This document shows positions 1 to 12,168 of a stretch of DNA of 64,000 nt, piece by piece. The notes beneath the pieces were generated by a model. That model was not told the origin of the DNA, did no database searches, and saw nothing but the letters and a program-made list of their open reading frames with translations. Each line of letters opens with the position of its first letter. The first letter of the stretch is position 1. The DNA is from Vicia villosa (Eukaryota; Streptophyta; Magnoliopsida; Fabales; Fabaceae): NCBI RefSeq assembly GCF_029867415.1, contig NC_081180.1, positions 146,506,731 to 146,570,730 of the forward strand, read 5' to 3'. Made by a program: the position numbers and the translations under genes.

Positions 1-562
1 ATGATGGTTGTAACGAGTAATCAGAATAGTGCAGCAAAAGCGGAATGTAAACGTGTTGGATAATTGCTAGTGTGACTTGAGAGGAGTCTGATAGTTGAGA
101 TTCAATGGTATAGGAATATCATTATTGAGTTTCTTGAAGGAAGCAGTTGGTGAAATGTGTAAGTATTATTTTATCGCTCAGATGGAAAAGTGTGTCTAAG
201 GGTGGTACGTTCAGTAGATGGAATGCATTACTACAGTGTTGATCAGGTGTGATCATACCATGGATTCTGTAATTATATTATTCGATTATTGGGCGCACTG
301 TATGGGTTGTACCTCAATGTTCTATTGTTGTTAACCTTTTGGAGATATAGCGAGTGGTACACCTTTGGATTGGTTGAATGCGACGTAAGAGCAGAGATTG
401 AATGAATGAGACATGCTTTCTGTTGGTTATGTCAGATGAATTTTGAGGATCGACTAGGGAAATGTTACCTGGGAACTAGAGAGTCAGATGAAGGACTCCT
501 ATCCGGAACTTTTCACTTGAAGTATGTTTTCGAGGACGAAAACTCTTTTAGTGGGGGAGAGT
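1..562 (+). mobile_element. 3' end of a Ty3/gypsy chromovirus internal region
   Basis: This is the tail of a retrotransposon that begins before the window. A short frame at 464-520 reads V-T-W-E-L-E-S-Q-M-K-D-S-Y-P-E-L-F and then a stop, which matches the C-terminal end of the chromodomain of Tekay/Del-type chromoviruses. It is followed by the family-typical GAGGACGAA stretch and a purine tract (GTGGGGGAGAG, 551-561) directly before an LTR starting TGTAACACCC. Upstream of 460 no continuous frame is readable, so the polyprotein is decayed or rearranged. The order chromodomain, purine tract, LTR fixes the orientation as plus and makes the following LTR the 3' copy. The lineage assignment rests on the chromodomain tail and LTR termini only. 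Confidence 0.75.
464..520 (+). pseudogene. chromodomain C-terminal remnant of chromovirus pol
   Basis: Seventeen recognisable codons plus one more and a TGA stop. In intact chromoviruses this motif ends the integrase and is thought to guide insertion to heterochromatin. The upstream part of the chromodomain is not readable in the same frame, so this is a remnant. Confidence 0.65.
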
Positions 563-1196
563 TGTAACACCCTATATTTTAAATTTATTAATTTAATTGG
601 AGTTTAAATTAATTTCTTGGGTTATTGGTATTTTAATTGGACTTAAGTTGGAAATTGTGTAAAATAAGTTATCGGGCCATGGGTTGTGCTTAGTGAAAGA
701 GGGGTGCTAAATGGTTAGGTCTTTTACTAAGTTATAGTTTATTCTATTTTAGTTTCATAAAACAAGAAATTGGAAAATAGAGGAGAAAAAGAGAAAGAAG
801 AGAAGAGAAGCAGACACGTGAAAGAGGAATAGAAGAGGAAGAGGACCAATTAAGAATTTTTGGCTAAGGTAAGGGGAGATTCTTCCGGTTAGCATCTCTT
901 ATCGTGTTATAGACGATAAGGTTGATTAGATGTATTGTATAGGTCAATTGAATCATAGGTTAGATTGGGGTTTGGGGATGGTTTGATGAAAATTGTATGA
1001 TTTGGTAAATTTTGCATGACTTGATGATGTTATGATGATAATAGATGCAAATTGTATGCTAAATGTGCGTTATAATATGTGTTGTGTGGCTGTATGTAAA
1101 ATCTTGTCAATTGGAATCGGTTTGGTCATGGTTTGGTGGAATTGGGGTAAAACTCGTCTGCTGTTTTCTGCGATTGGGGGTTTTGTGAAATCGCCA

Positions 1197-1352
1197 GTTG
1201 GCGCCGCGTCCAAGGGTTGGCGCCGCGAACTGCTTGGGAGAAAGGTCAAGAAAATTTGGTTTACTCAGTTCGCGCCGCGAACTACTTGGCAGAATGTTCA
1301 AGGAAATTTGATTCGCTCAGTTCGCGCCACGAACCTTGTTTGCGCCGCGTGC
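1197..1352. repeat. GC-rich near-palindromes inside the chromovirus LTR
   Basis: Four to five copies of a GTTCGCGCCGCGAAC-like word, a 15-base near-palindrome, lie within about 155 bp in otherwise AT-rich sequence. Each is separated by a CTTGG(C/G)AG-like spacer. Confidence 0.6.
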
Positions 1353-1980
1353 TGTTAGTGATAGTTGTTTGGAAAAATTTTAAAGATGCATAATTTTCAA
1401 ACCTTAAACCCGTTTTTTGTGCCGTTTCGAGCATGATGAACCTTATGAAATAACCTATGTGCTTATATGATGAAATGAGGTGTAACTTTGATTATTTTAG
1501 ATCATGATTTATTTTCTTGTTGAATGATGTATTGTGTATATATATGATGAGATATGACAATACATGCTATGTTTAAAGCACGAGTTGTGTGATGATTTGT
1601 TTGATTGTATGATGAAGCTTATGAGACATTCTATGCGAGGATATGAGTATGATGTGAATATTTTGTTAGTTTGATGGATGATGTATTGTTGATATATATG
1701 ATGAAATGTGATGATATAAGATGTGTTTGAAAACATGATTTTGTGATGACTGTTGAGGATTGTATGATGATGATAATGATTAATCTGTTTTGGAAATGAT
1801 GCGGATACATGTATGTTCTTAGTGATGATGATGATGCTTGATTTGTATTGGATGATGCTGATACATATACATGCTTTTGATGATGATGATGATGGTAAGA
1901 GTATGAGACGATGTCGTTCATCGGATCGAAGATGTAATAAGTATGTTATATGTATGCATTCATTCATAAATCATTGACGA

Positions 1981-2160
1981 GGGTTGTATCCAGATGATGC
2001 TGGATCAGTGAAGGGCATAGTTCCCAAGGTGTGGAACTTGTGCTGGCAGGGCTGTATCCAAACGATGTTGGATCAGTGAATGGCATAGTTCCCATGGTGT
2101 GGAACTTGTGCTGGCAGGGCCATATCTTGACGATGTTGGATCGGTCGGTGGGTTATTCCC
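1981..2160. repeat. 68 bp tandem repeat in the chromovirus LTR
   Basis: Units start at 1981, 2049 and 2117 (period 68; the third is partial). Each carries GTATCCA, GATGYTGGATC and GGAACTTGTGCTGGCAGG words with a few substitutions. Confidence 0.8.
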
Positions 2161-2790
2161 ATTGATGATGATTGGTACCACATGATAGTGTCAGTTTATT
2201 ACATATGCATGATTTGTTGTGACTTGATTGATGAGTATGATGTGTGTTTGAATGATGTATTTTGTTGGGGTTTGTGTAAGTGATGGATGTTTCCTGATAA
2301 TCTGAATATGATGAAATTGAGTGAATAATATAACTATGAGGTGTTATTGTTTATGATGAAATAATATTTGTTAATCGTGAATGAGACTCACCCTTACATG
2401 TTGTCATTTTCAGATTGAAGAATAACGGCTTTCAACTTGGTGAGGATTAGCTCATGAGTCAGTGTGTTAATTTAGCGTCAAGTGTCATGCTCTGATAATT
2501 GTAACACTGGGGAACATTAGCTTAGGGTTCATGTTTTAATGACTCTATTTTTATGATCTTGGTTTTATTTTGGGATGTAGTATTAAAGATGTTATACTCA
2601 TCCGAATGTTGGATTTCCGCTGTGTTGAATGAGATTATTTTATGAGATATGATGAATTATGTAGACTTTCCTCAGTGAATGCATGACAATGACGTATGAT
2701 GTTTGTTTTTAAATTGAATTGTGGCACCCTTATTGCATGTACTCTGAAATATTTATTTAATTGCCGCGAGCTTTAGAAGGATGTTACAGC

Positions 2791-3550
2791 GTACAGTTAC
2801 CATAGACTTGGAGAGGGATGCCTGTGGAAGGAAAGGACAGTTGCGGGCAGCTGTACTCTTTTGGTGGTAACAATCTTACACTCTTCTACTTTTTTTATAG
2901 TTTTTTATTGTACTTGAAAATAACCGTGTTTTTTTAAGGGTTGGATACTACAACACTTCCCAGACATTATTGGCTGGGGAGAGGTAGAGGAGTACACCGA
3001 AGTCATGCCACATGCCAGTGCTTTCACCCCCTTAGAGGGAACCAGGTTCCGGATATAGGCGCGCTCTTGACCACATGGCCGCGGAGGACATCAGGTACTG
3101 CTGCTATGATGAGCATCATGAGGCGGTTCCGTTTGATGAGATAGCTCTGTATTTTGGATGGTTGGCCGCCAGCTCGACCATTGTTGTACGCTATATTCCG
3201 GAGAGCGTCATGCATCAATTTGGATATGAGCAGACGATACCTCGCGATCCTACTATTTCAGCTCCTATCGCCATGAACCGCAGGCAGTTAGATGAGGTCT
3301 TTGCAGATTGGGAGCATCACATGGTCCCTGAGGAGGCACGGACGACGCTAGCAGAGCACGATTGGAGTTGTGCCAAGGGGTACATCACATGGTAGTATAG
3401 AGTCTCACATCCATACATGCTTCCAGCTGTAGAGGAAGGTCCTCCCATACCAGTCCACGAGGAGATTCTCCGTTCGTATCAGGCTCAGTTGGACCATACT
3501 CAGGATCTTCTTCATATGTGTCGTCAGATAGTTGACAGAGGCATCAAAGC
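2791..3550 (+). pseudogene. plant mobile domain (PMD/MAIN-like) protein, middle part, broken
   Basis: PMD proteins are plant-specific. Host members (MAIN family) act in silencing, and many copies travel in Mutator-like elements. Coding similarity begins right after the LTR edge (GEGCLWK...TVAGSCTLLV, to 2866). It crosses a small intron (GT at 2867, AG at 2937-2938), resumes at 2939 (WILQHFPDIIGWGE) and continues through AAEDIRYCCYDEHHEAVPFD, GWLAASSTIVVRY, IPRDPT and APIAMNRRQLDEVFADWE. Decay is clear. The frame changes near 3030 and near 3057, judged to be deletions of 1 and 4 bases. A TAG lies at 3393-3395, after which the same frame continues to 3550. A solo LTR then interrupts it. The N-terminal exons are absent, lost to the chromovirus insertion. 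The family name rests on remembered motif similarity. Confidence 0.75.
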
Positions 3551-6500
3551 TGTCATACCCCAAAATTTGCCCAAAAATTTGCCCATCTTATTTCTCTTAA
3601 TTCAAACTCAGATCAAGGTACAAAGCTCAAAGACATCCCTCCTAAACAAAGGCTCAAGAAACTAGGGTTTGTGTTGTTCTGAAGAAAATCCATGGATCAA
3701 AAGCTCCAATGCATCTCATATGGTTTATGATGTTTCAAACTACCTCCATGACAAAATTCAGGACTCAATTCAAAGGATTGGTCATTCAAGTGCTCATAAA
3801 GTCAACAGTCGACTAATTTGACCTAAAAGTCAACTATGGTCAAAGTACAGTCAAAACTCCTGATTTTTTGTCAACATCCTTATTTTGAAGTATCATTCAC
3901 CATTTGATCAAGGATTGATCATGGTTCATCAAGGAAATATCAGAAATCAACAATTTCAAAAGTTTCTAAATTAGGGTTTTCATAGGAGAAAGTCAACTGA
4001 ACTTTGACCAGCCATAACTCCTACATGGAACATCAGAAATTTCCAATTCAAAGCTCATTTTGAAGGAAATTGAATTCTCTACAATTTTGTCTCTCACATA
4101 CCAAGTCTAAAAATGCTTCATTTGGGAGATATGACTCAAAACATTACAGGTCCCTTTTGAAAGTCAACCAAAAGTCATCTTTTTCAAAAGAGCACACAAG
4201 GAGCATGAAAAATTATTTTGACATGAGATCAAAGAAATTGGTTAGAGGACTCCTCAGGGTTTCTAAAAAGTCCAAGAAATTGGAAAAATGTTGAAGTATG
4301 AGGAAATGGCAAGGTGCACAAGTTCACCTATTTTCAAGGGTATGCATGAAAGAAAAAGGTCCCAAAACTCCAAATATTTCCAAATAGGCCTATATTCTTT
4401 TCATCCAATCTTCATCTTAAGCCCATGCACGTCTCAAAAATATATCTCTCTATTTTTTATTATTTTTATTGATTATTTTATGGTTTTTATTCATTTAAAT
4501 CATAATTTAATTATATAAAATAGTAAATTAAATGAAAGATATGATTTGGCTTTGATTCTAAGCCAAATACCAATCAAATATCCTCATTAAATCACTCAAA
4601 ATTTGTTCACATGACTTGAGGAACAAGCAAGATCATATTGGCCAAATTTAGAAATTTTCAAAACATATTCTCAATCAAATTTCTTCAATGGCAAATCAAA
4701 GATTCATAAAGATTTGGTTCAATTTTTGTTACCCTAATGCTCCTCCTATAAGTACCAAAGTGATTCAGAGGCAGAAAGGAGGATTACACAAGGTTTTTTG
4801 CAGCCAGAGACCATAGAAGAGTTCTTGAAATTTCAAGAAAAAGTGAGAAGTCCAATTCACAAGTGCACACTGATTCAAGAGCTTTTGGCCATTCTATCAC
4901 GTTCCTTAGAGATCCTTGAAGCTATCTGGATCGTCACCAAGTCTTCAAACGCTCAGAACCATCCAAAATAACTCACGGTTTGTCCGATCCTTCTTTCCTT
5001 CGATTATAGCTTTTCACGCATCATACATGAATTTGAGTGGCATATTTACGTTCATCATGATGTTATGAACGATTATGGAAGTTTAATTACGATTTCGTAC
5101 TAGTATGAGGAAGATGCCATATTAGGGTTCATGCTCTTGAAATTGGGGCTTTTTAAAATACATAAAATTAGGTCAAGAAACAGGTACCAATGGATTCAAG
5201 GGCTCTGGACGATCGTATTCGTATGGTCGCGACAAATTTCTGTTTCGTTTTGTGTGTGCTATGATTTCGCAGGTGTTAAAGGTAAAGGCTTTTTACAGCT
5301 TTCCCAGAAAAAGCGCTATAAAAGACCATGTTACAGAAATTCTGTGGAGAAGACGATGACGCGTCCTCCTCCAATTGGCCAGCGTGCACGCGCTTTTGAT
5401 TTTAAATCCATCCGGATCTGTTGTGTCTCACGCGTGTATGTATGATGCGCCCTCACTCTCTCAGCCACTGGATCATCATCCAATTCAATCCAACGAGCCA
5501 AAGCCTGCAGGCGCACCATGGACTTCACACGTCTGCCACACATGATTACCAGCTAAGTTTTCTAATTTTTTTTTGTTTTTTTAATTACATAATATAGTTT
5601 TCTTTATTTTATTTTGCTTATTTATTTTATTTGTTTTCAAAATTCCTTTTTAATAAAAAATTTGTTATTAACTTTCTTTTTTTTTCACAAAAACATAAAA
5701 GCAAAAATATTTATTTTATTTTAATTAATAATTCTTATTTGATTCAAATGATTAATTTAATTTAAATAATTTACATTGCTTAATTAATTACAAATATTTT
5801 TATTGATTGATTAAAATAAATATTAGGGTTAGATATTTAATCGAAACCTTATTTTCACCGATTAAATTAATTAGGTTGAAAACCAATAATTAATTAATTT
5901 AGTTTTATTTATTCTATTAACCATGGTTAACTTGTGCCCTAATCAGGGTTTACGAGGATCATTCCTACACTGAAAATCTTCCTTTTTTCTTTGTGCAATG
6001 TTCAGGGTTAGCACCAGGGTTTCCTCCGACTACGAGCCATATCAGATCAAAAGCTAAGTCATATTCTATATTTATTTGAAATTTTAGTTTGCCTCTTTTT
6101 ATCAAATTAGGGTTAGCCTTAACTGTCAATGAATTGGTAACACACTCACCCTTTGCTTTTTATTTTTCCTTTTCCAATTTTCAGGGTTAGCCAGTCGGTC
6201 AAAGCTCGATTAGTCAGTAACCCTAAAACCTAACTTATTTTAATTTCTTTCTCTTAAATTATTATTTGTGTCAGACCTACTGCTCTATTGAGGTTTTATT
6301 ATTGCCCTGTTTCCCCGTCCCCATGGCTGATTATGTAACTGTTCCCTGGTTGTATTGTGTGGCCTTGAAGGCACTTAAAACTGTTATATTATATTAACTG
6401 CGTGGTTAGTAATCCTAGGGAGTAATAACCTCGAACTGAATCTAGAATCACCTAATTACAAGATAATATAACTGAATCTGGTCATGTGATTGTTGCACCC

Positions 6501-7242
6501 ACACACCTTTTATGGTAACCTCTCTTGTTGCCTGTTGCCTGTTGCCTGTTGTTTTTCAGTGCAGAATAGCCAAGTCCCTCGAATACGAGGACGCCTCAGC
6601 AATGTTGCCCTCGGTTCATTCAGATCATAAGTCCCTAATGATGCTGCATTCGATTCGCTAATATGATCTCGTCCATCGAAGTTGCCTACGAAATGTTGAG
6701 GTGTCCTCTGGTTGCCTAAAAACAATGGTTATTCTGATCCTTCCCTTAGACTACCTGCCCTTCTATGGCAGGGACAGTCTTGTGGCGAACGATGATTCGA
6801 CGACCCTTTAACCTCCAAATAAAAGGACTTCCCTACCCTCTTATGGTATGGATAGCCCTGAAAGGCTAAAAGAACATTTTTCATCTAACCAGGTAATTTG
6901 CCCCTAATTGCTTTGCTCTGGTTTAAAAATCTTTTACTACACTTCTTCTCAAAAAACTTCAATAAGGCTACGCTCATTTACGAGCTAAAGTCCTTATTTT
7001 TCTTCTTCTACATTTCTAAACTTTTGGTTTCAAAGAGTAAAGCAATTAAGAGCCCATGGAAAACCACGGATGCAAAGGGTGCCTTACACCTTCCCTTTGT
7101 ATAAATTACCCCCCGAACTCAGTTTTTATTTAAAAGGTTTTTCCTGTTCTTTTAGCCTTTCTATTTAATTTAGATAAAATAAAAGTCGGTGGCGACTTTT
7201 GCTTACCGTGACATTTCTTAGAAGTCAGTTCACCGTATTACA
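3551..7242 (+). mobile_element. Ogre-like Ty3/gypsy solo LTR (3,692 bp)
   Basis: It begins TGTCATACCCCAAAATTTGC and ends TTCACCGTATTACA. Both edges, and the approach to the right edge (AAATAAAAGTCGGTGGCGAC), match the LTRs of the complete element at 12169-23420. No primer-binding site, purine tract or retroviral frame is present, so it is a single LTR left by recombination. The flanks are AAAGC on the left and AGAGT on the right; they agree at three of five positions, which would fit a decayed target duplication. It lies inside the PMD pseudogene, whose frame restarts at 7243. A run of GTTGCCT repeats lies near 6527-6550. Open frames inside are short and unsupported. Confidence 0.75.
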
Positions 7243-7458
7243 AGAGTCATTGCAGAGGGTTTATTTCCTGAGGGGACTGCTTCTAGGCGTGTGCTGGATG
7301 ATATGATCAGGATGTCAGAGAGTGTATTCCAGTACCGTCGACATCGTGCCAGGACCCGTGGGACACTTGATGCTAGGGGTAGAGCCATCATATCCCTTCG
7401 TGGATTCGAAGGGGATTCGCATGATGGTACACAGGAGGACGCCCAACATACTCAGTAG
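7243..7458 (+). pseudogene. PMD protein, C-terminal part after the LTR insertion
   Basis: Directly after the solo LTR an open frame reads RVIAEGLFPEGTASRRVLDD, MIRMSESVFQYRRHRARTRG and so on to a TAG at 7456-7458. This is the continuation of the frame that stops at 3550 (MCRQIVDRGI...). It ends with a low-complexity tail (DSHDGTQEDAQHTQ). With 2791-3550 it forms one disrupted gene. Confidence 0.75.
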
Positions 7459-7925
7459 TTATATTTGATTATGTATTTATATTTCATTTTAGTATGCATT
7501 TAATGATGTACTCGACATGTTAACCGACATTATTTATATATTGTATTTTTATTGGTCTACTTACTATTGTCTTTAAAACACATTACTGAATCTGAAAATG
7601 TATGTCTTTAAAAATGGAGTTTCTGAATGAAAATGAATTAAAAACAAAGCATACTTTTCCGTAGATGCACCTACAGAACACTCTAATTTCATCACCTTTC
7701 GTAGATGCATCTACAGAAGTATTTTTAAATTGAAAATAAGGTGAAATTAGCTGTGTTTTCTTTTATTTTATACGCTTCCGCAGATGCATCTACGGAAGAA
7801 ATCAATTTTTTTCAAAATATGGGGTGCTTCCGGATGTGCATCTACGGAAGCAGGGGACAGAAATGGAAACTGGCGTGGTGTATAAGAGACCTAAGGGGTG
7901 CGTTGAGAAACTTTCAAATAAAATA
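7459..7925. other. PMD downstream region with four palindromes
   Basis: No gene is seen. Four copies of a 20-24 bp palindrome (core GTAGATGCATCTAC, flanked by TTCC and GGAA) lie at 7657-7677, 7696-7719, 7775-7798 and 7827-7850. The third is nearly perfect. They resemble the TTCGGAA...TTCCGAA palindromes of the two MULE-type elements further along. The GAGAAACTTTC at about 7905-7915 could be the degraded right end of a MULE that carried this PMD copy; that is inference only. Confidence 0.6.
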
Positions 7926-8448
7926 AGATTAAATATGTTTTTGTTCCTTATAAATATCTTAAATTTTATTTTTAATTTCTATTATAAAAATGATAAATAT
8001 TGGTCCTACAAAAATTTTATGAATGCAGTTTTAATCTCTGTTATTTTTTAAAATTTTGAAAAGTGTTTAATTATCCTTTAACTTTTAAATTTTTAAATAA
8101 CTTTTTTCATATAAGTTTAAAATATTGTAAAATATTTATTTGTCAAAATTTAGAATTTTCTAAAATGAGAAAAATTACATATAAATTTTTAAATTTTCAA
8201 AAAATAATGATAAACGTAATAAAAATTTCGACTTAAAAATCAAATTTTGAATTCCTCTTTTTTCGAGGAACTTTTTATAATGTTCTAAACATGTCTGTAT
8301 GATAATCATATAAAAATACACATTGGTTTAACAATATGAATAAAACTACGTGCATAATAGTTTTACAAATACCAAAACACGTCAACTTTTTTATAGGGAC
8401 CAAAAGAAAAATTTAGTAATTTATAGGAATCAAAAACATATTTAAACC
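7926..8448. mobile_element. MITE with AAATATGTTTTTG termini (523 bp)
   Basis: The left end reads AGATTAAATATGTTTTTGTT. The complement of the right end reads GGTTTAAATATGTTTTTGAT, followed on both sides by a CCTATAAATT-like word. Flanks AATAAAATA and AACAAAATA match at eight of nine positions, which fits a 9 bp Mutator-type target duplication. It has no coding capacity. This type of MITE is very common in legumes. Confidence 0.65.
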
Positions 8449-10481
<2,033 letters not shown>

Positions 10482-10948
10482 TATTAGAATTTGAAACCAC
10501 AAAAATTGATAAAAATGGAGTAAATAAGTGTAGAAAGGGAGAGAAAAAATTAGAGATAGTATAATTGGGTGATAATATACTAACATTGATAGAAATATCT
10601 CCTGAGTATTTATACAAAACACAATGAATTGAGATACAAGTAACAAAGCTCAAAATCTGAAAATAAATGCCTGTAACCAATTACATCAAACCTATAACCA
10701 ATTACACTTGTTTCTACAAAACAAATAAAAACAATGGTAACCAGTTACATCCATGAACAAAACCTTTTATTCTTTAGTTTTTTGACGTTTTAGAACTATT
10801 GTAACCGGTTACTGCGAATGTGTAACCAGTTACTCCCTCGAGCAAAACCTTTTATTCTTTAGTTTTTTGACATTTTAGAATTCTTGTAATTGGTTACAAC
10901 CCCGAAGTAACTTGTTACAACACTTGAATTACTATTTTTCTCATAACA
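10482..10948 (-). repeat. 3' LTR of the split copia element
   Basis: Read on the minus strand it begins TGTTATGAGAAAAATAGTAA right after GGTGGTG, and ends near TTCTAATA. It contains several GTAACC...TTAC near-palindromes (10735, 10801, 10822, 10915). The left edge is decayed and uncertain by about 10 bases. Confidence 0.7.
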
Positions 10949-10955
10949 CACCACC

Positions 10956-12060
10956 TTAATTCAAGGGCTCCAAGTCTTCCATGCCCATGTTCATCTTCAA
11001 TCTCTTGAAAACTTCAATTGTGACTCCTTTGGTCAACAAATCAACACTTGATCTTCACTTCTACAGTATCTCAATCTCAATCTTTCTTCATTAACAAGTT
11101 CTCTCAAGTAGTAAAATATCATCTCAATATGCTTACTCCTTCCATCTACAATTAGGTTCTTAGCAAGGTTTATAGCAGAAACGTTATCAACCATGAGCAT
11201 TACATCACCACCCTCTTTGCTTCCCAGCTCTTTCAATATATTCATTAACCACACGGCTTGGCACGCACACAACGAAGCGATAGTGTACTCGGCTTTACAA
11301 GAAAAGGGTGCCACTAGTGGTTATTTCTTCGAACACCATGAGATTGGTGTTTCATCAAACATAAAGATGTATCCAGCTGTAGAATTTTGATCATCTTTAT
11401 CTCTGCACCAATTAGAATTTATTAAATCGAGAAAATTGCATTTTCTAATTTTGTCCATTTTGGGAAAGAGAATTCCGCAGCCAATAGATTCTTTGATGTA
11501 TCTTAGAATCCTCTTGACAAGTGTTGAGTGAAGCACCACCTGTCTCTCCATAAATCTACTCACAATACTAACACTTAACGCCAAATTCATATGCATATTG
11601 CACAAGTAACGCAAGGACCCAATTATCCTCCTATACTAATTTAGATTAACGTCTTTCTCATTCTCATTCTTTGACAACCATAAACTCAATTTAGCCGGAT
11701 TAATAGCAACATTACAAAGCTTCATTACAAATTTCTTCAAAATCTCAAGCGCATACCTTTTTTGGTGCATGAGCAATCCCTTCTTGGAATTGTGAAACTG
11801 AATACCAATGAAGTATATCGTGAGGCCAAGGTCTATCATCTTAAACTCCTCCATAATCTCATTCTTGAACTTAGAAATTCACTTTTCATCGTTGTCCATA
11901 ATCAACAAATCGTCTACGTATAGACAAAGAATTATCACCCCTTCACTTATATCCTTCTTCAAATACACACCATGTTCGTTTATTGCTTTCTTGACTTTAG
12001 CATATTCATGATACTTAGCCTTTTTACAACTTCGATGCCATTCATTTTTTTGTATACTTG
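10956..12060 (-). pseudogene. Ty1/copia reverse transcriptase and RNase H, broken
   Basis: Read right to left, the first clear motif is HGVYLKKD, then LYVDDLLIMDND (the YVDD catalytic site of copia RT) followed by an early stop. Next come EEFKMIDLGL and YFIGIQ (RT connection), a piece with RYLCNMHMNLALSVSIVSRF and GYIFMFDETPISWCSKK (start of RNase H), then CKAEYTIASLCACQAVWL, LMVDNVSAINLAKN and DGRSKHIEM (RNase H core). The usual end LLTKGVTIEVFKRL...EPLN and a TAA (10956-10958) follow in another frame. At least three frame breaks and several stops make it non-functional. Protease and integrase are not present here. Confidence 0.85.
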
Positions 12061-12168
12061 TTCATTTGTGAATCACTTTAGTTCTCGCCTTTTTGTGAGG
12101 TAGCTTTCCATTGTTTACATATGCTGGAGACCATAATTCTTGTTCTAACTGGATTTTATTATGCTTAA
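12061..12168. other. short stretch between copia RT and the Ogre-like insertion
   Basis: No recognisable domain. It ends in CTTAA (12164-12168), the left copy of the target duplication of the following element, so it is continuous with 23426 onward before that insertion. Confidence 0.5.

Larger units (their letters stand above)
563..2788 (+). repeat. 3' LTR of the chromovirus (2,226 bp)
   Basis: The left edge TGTAACACCC follows the purine tract. The right edge is GGATGTTACA, so the ends are the inverted pair TGTAAC and GTTACA. PMD coding sequence begins within a few bases after 2788, so the element is inserted in the PMD pseudogene. Short frames inside it (including a histidine-rich one from ATGATG-type repeats near 1630-1920) are not genes. 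It holds a GC-rich palindrome cluster and a 68 bp tandem repeat, listed separately. Confidence 0.8.

Noticed and set aside
1509..1967. Histidine/serine-rich 152- and 96-codon frames
   Set aside because: They come from ATGATG/CATCAT repeats inside an LTR, on the strand opposite to the element, with no domain.
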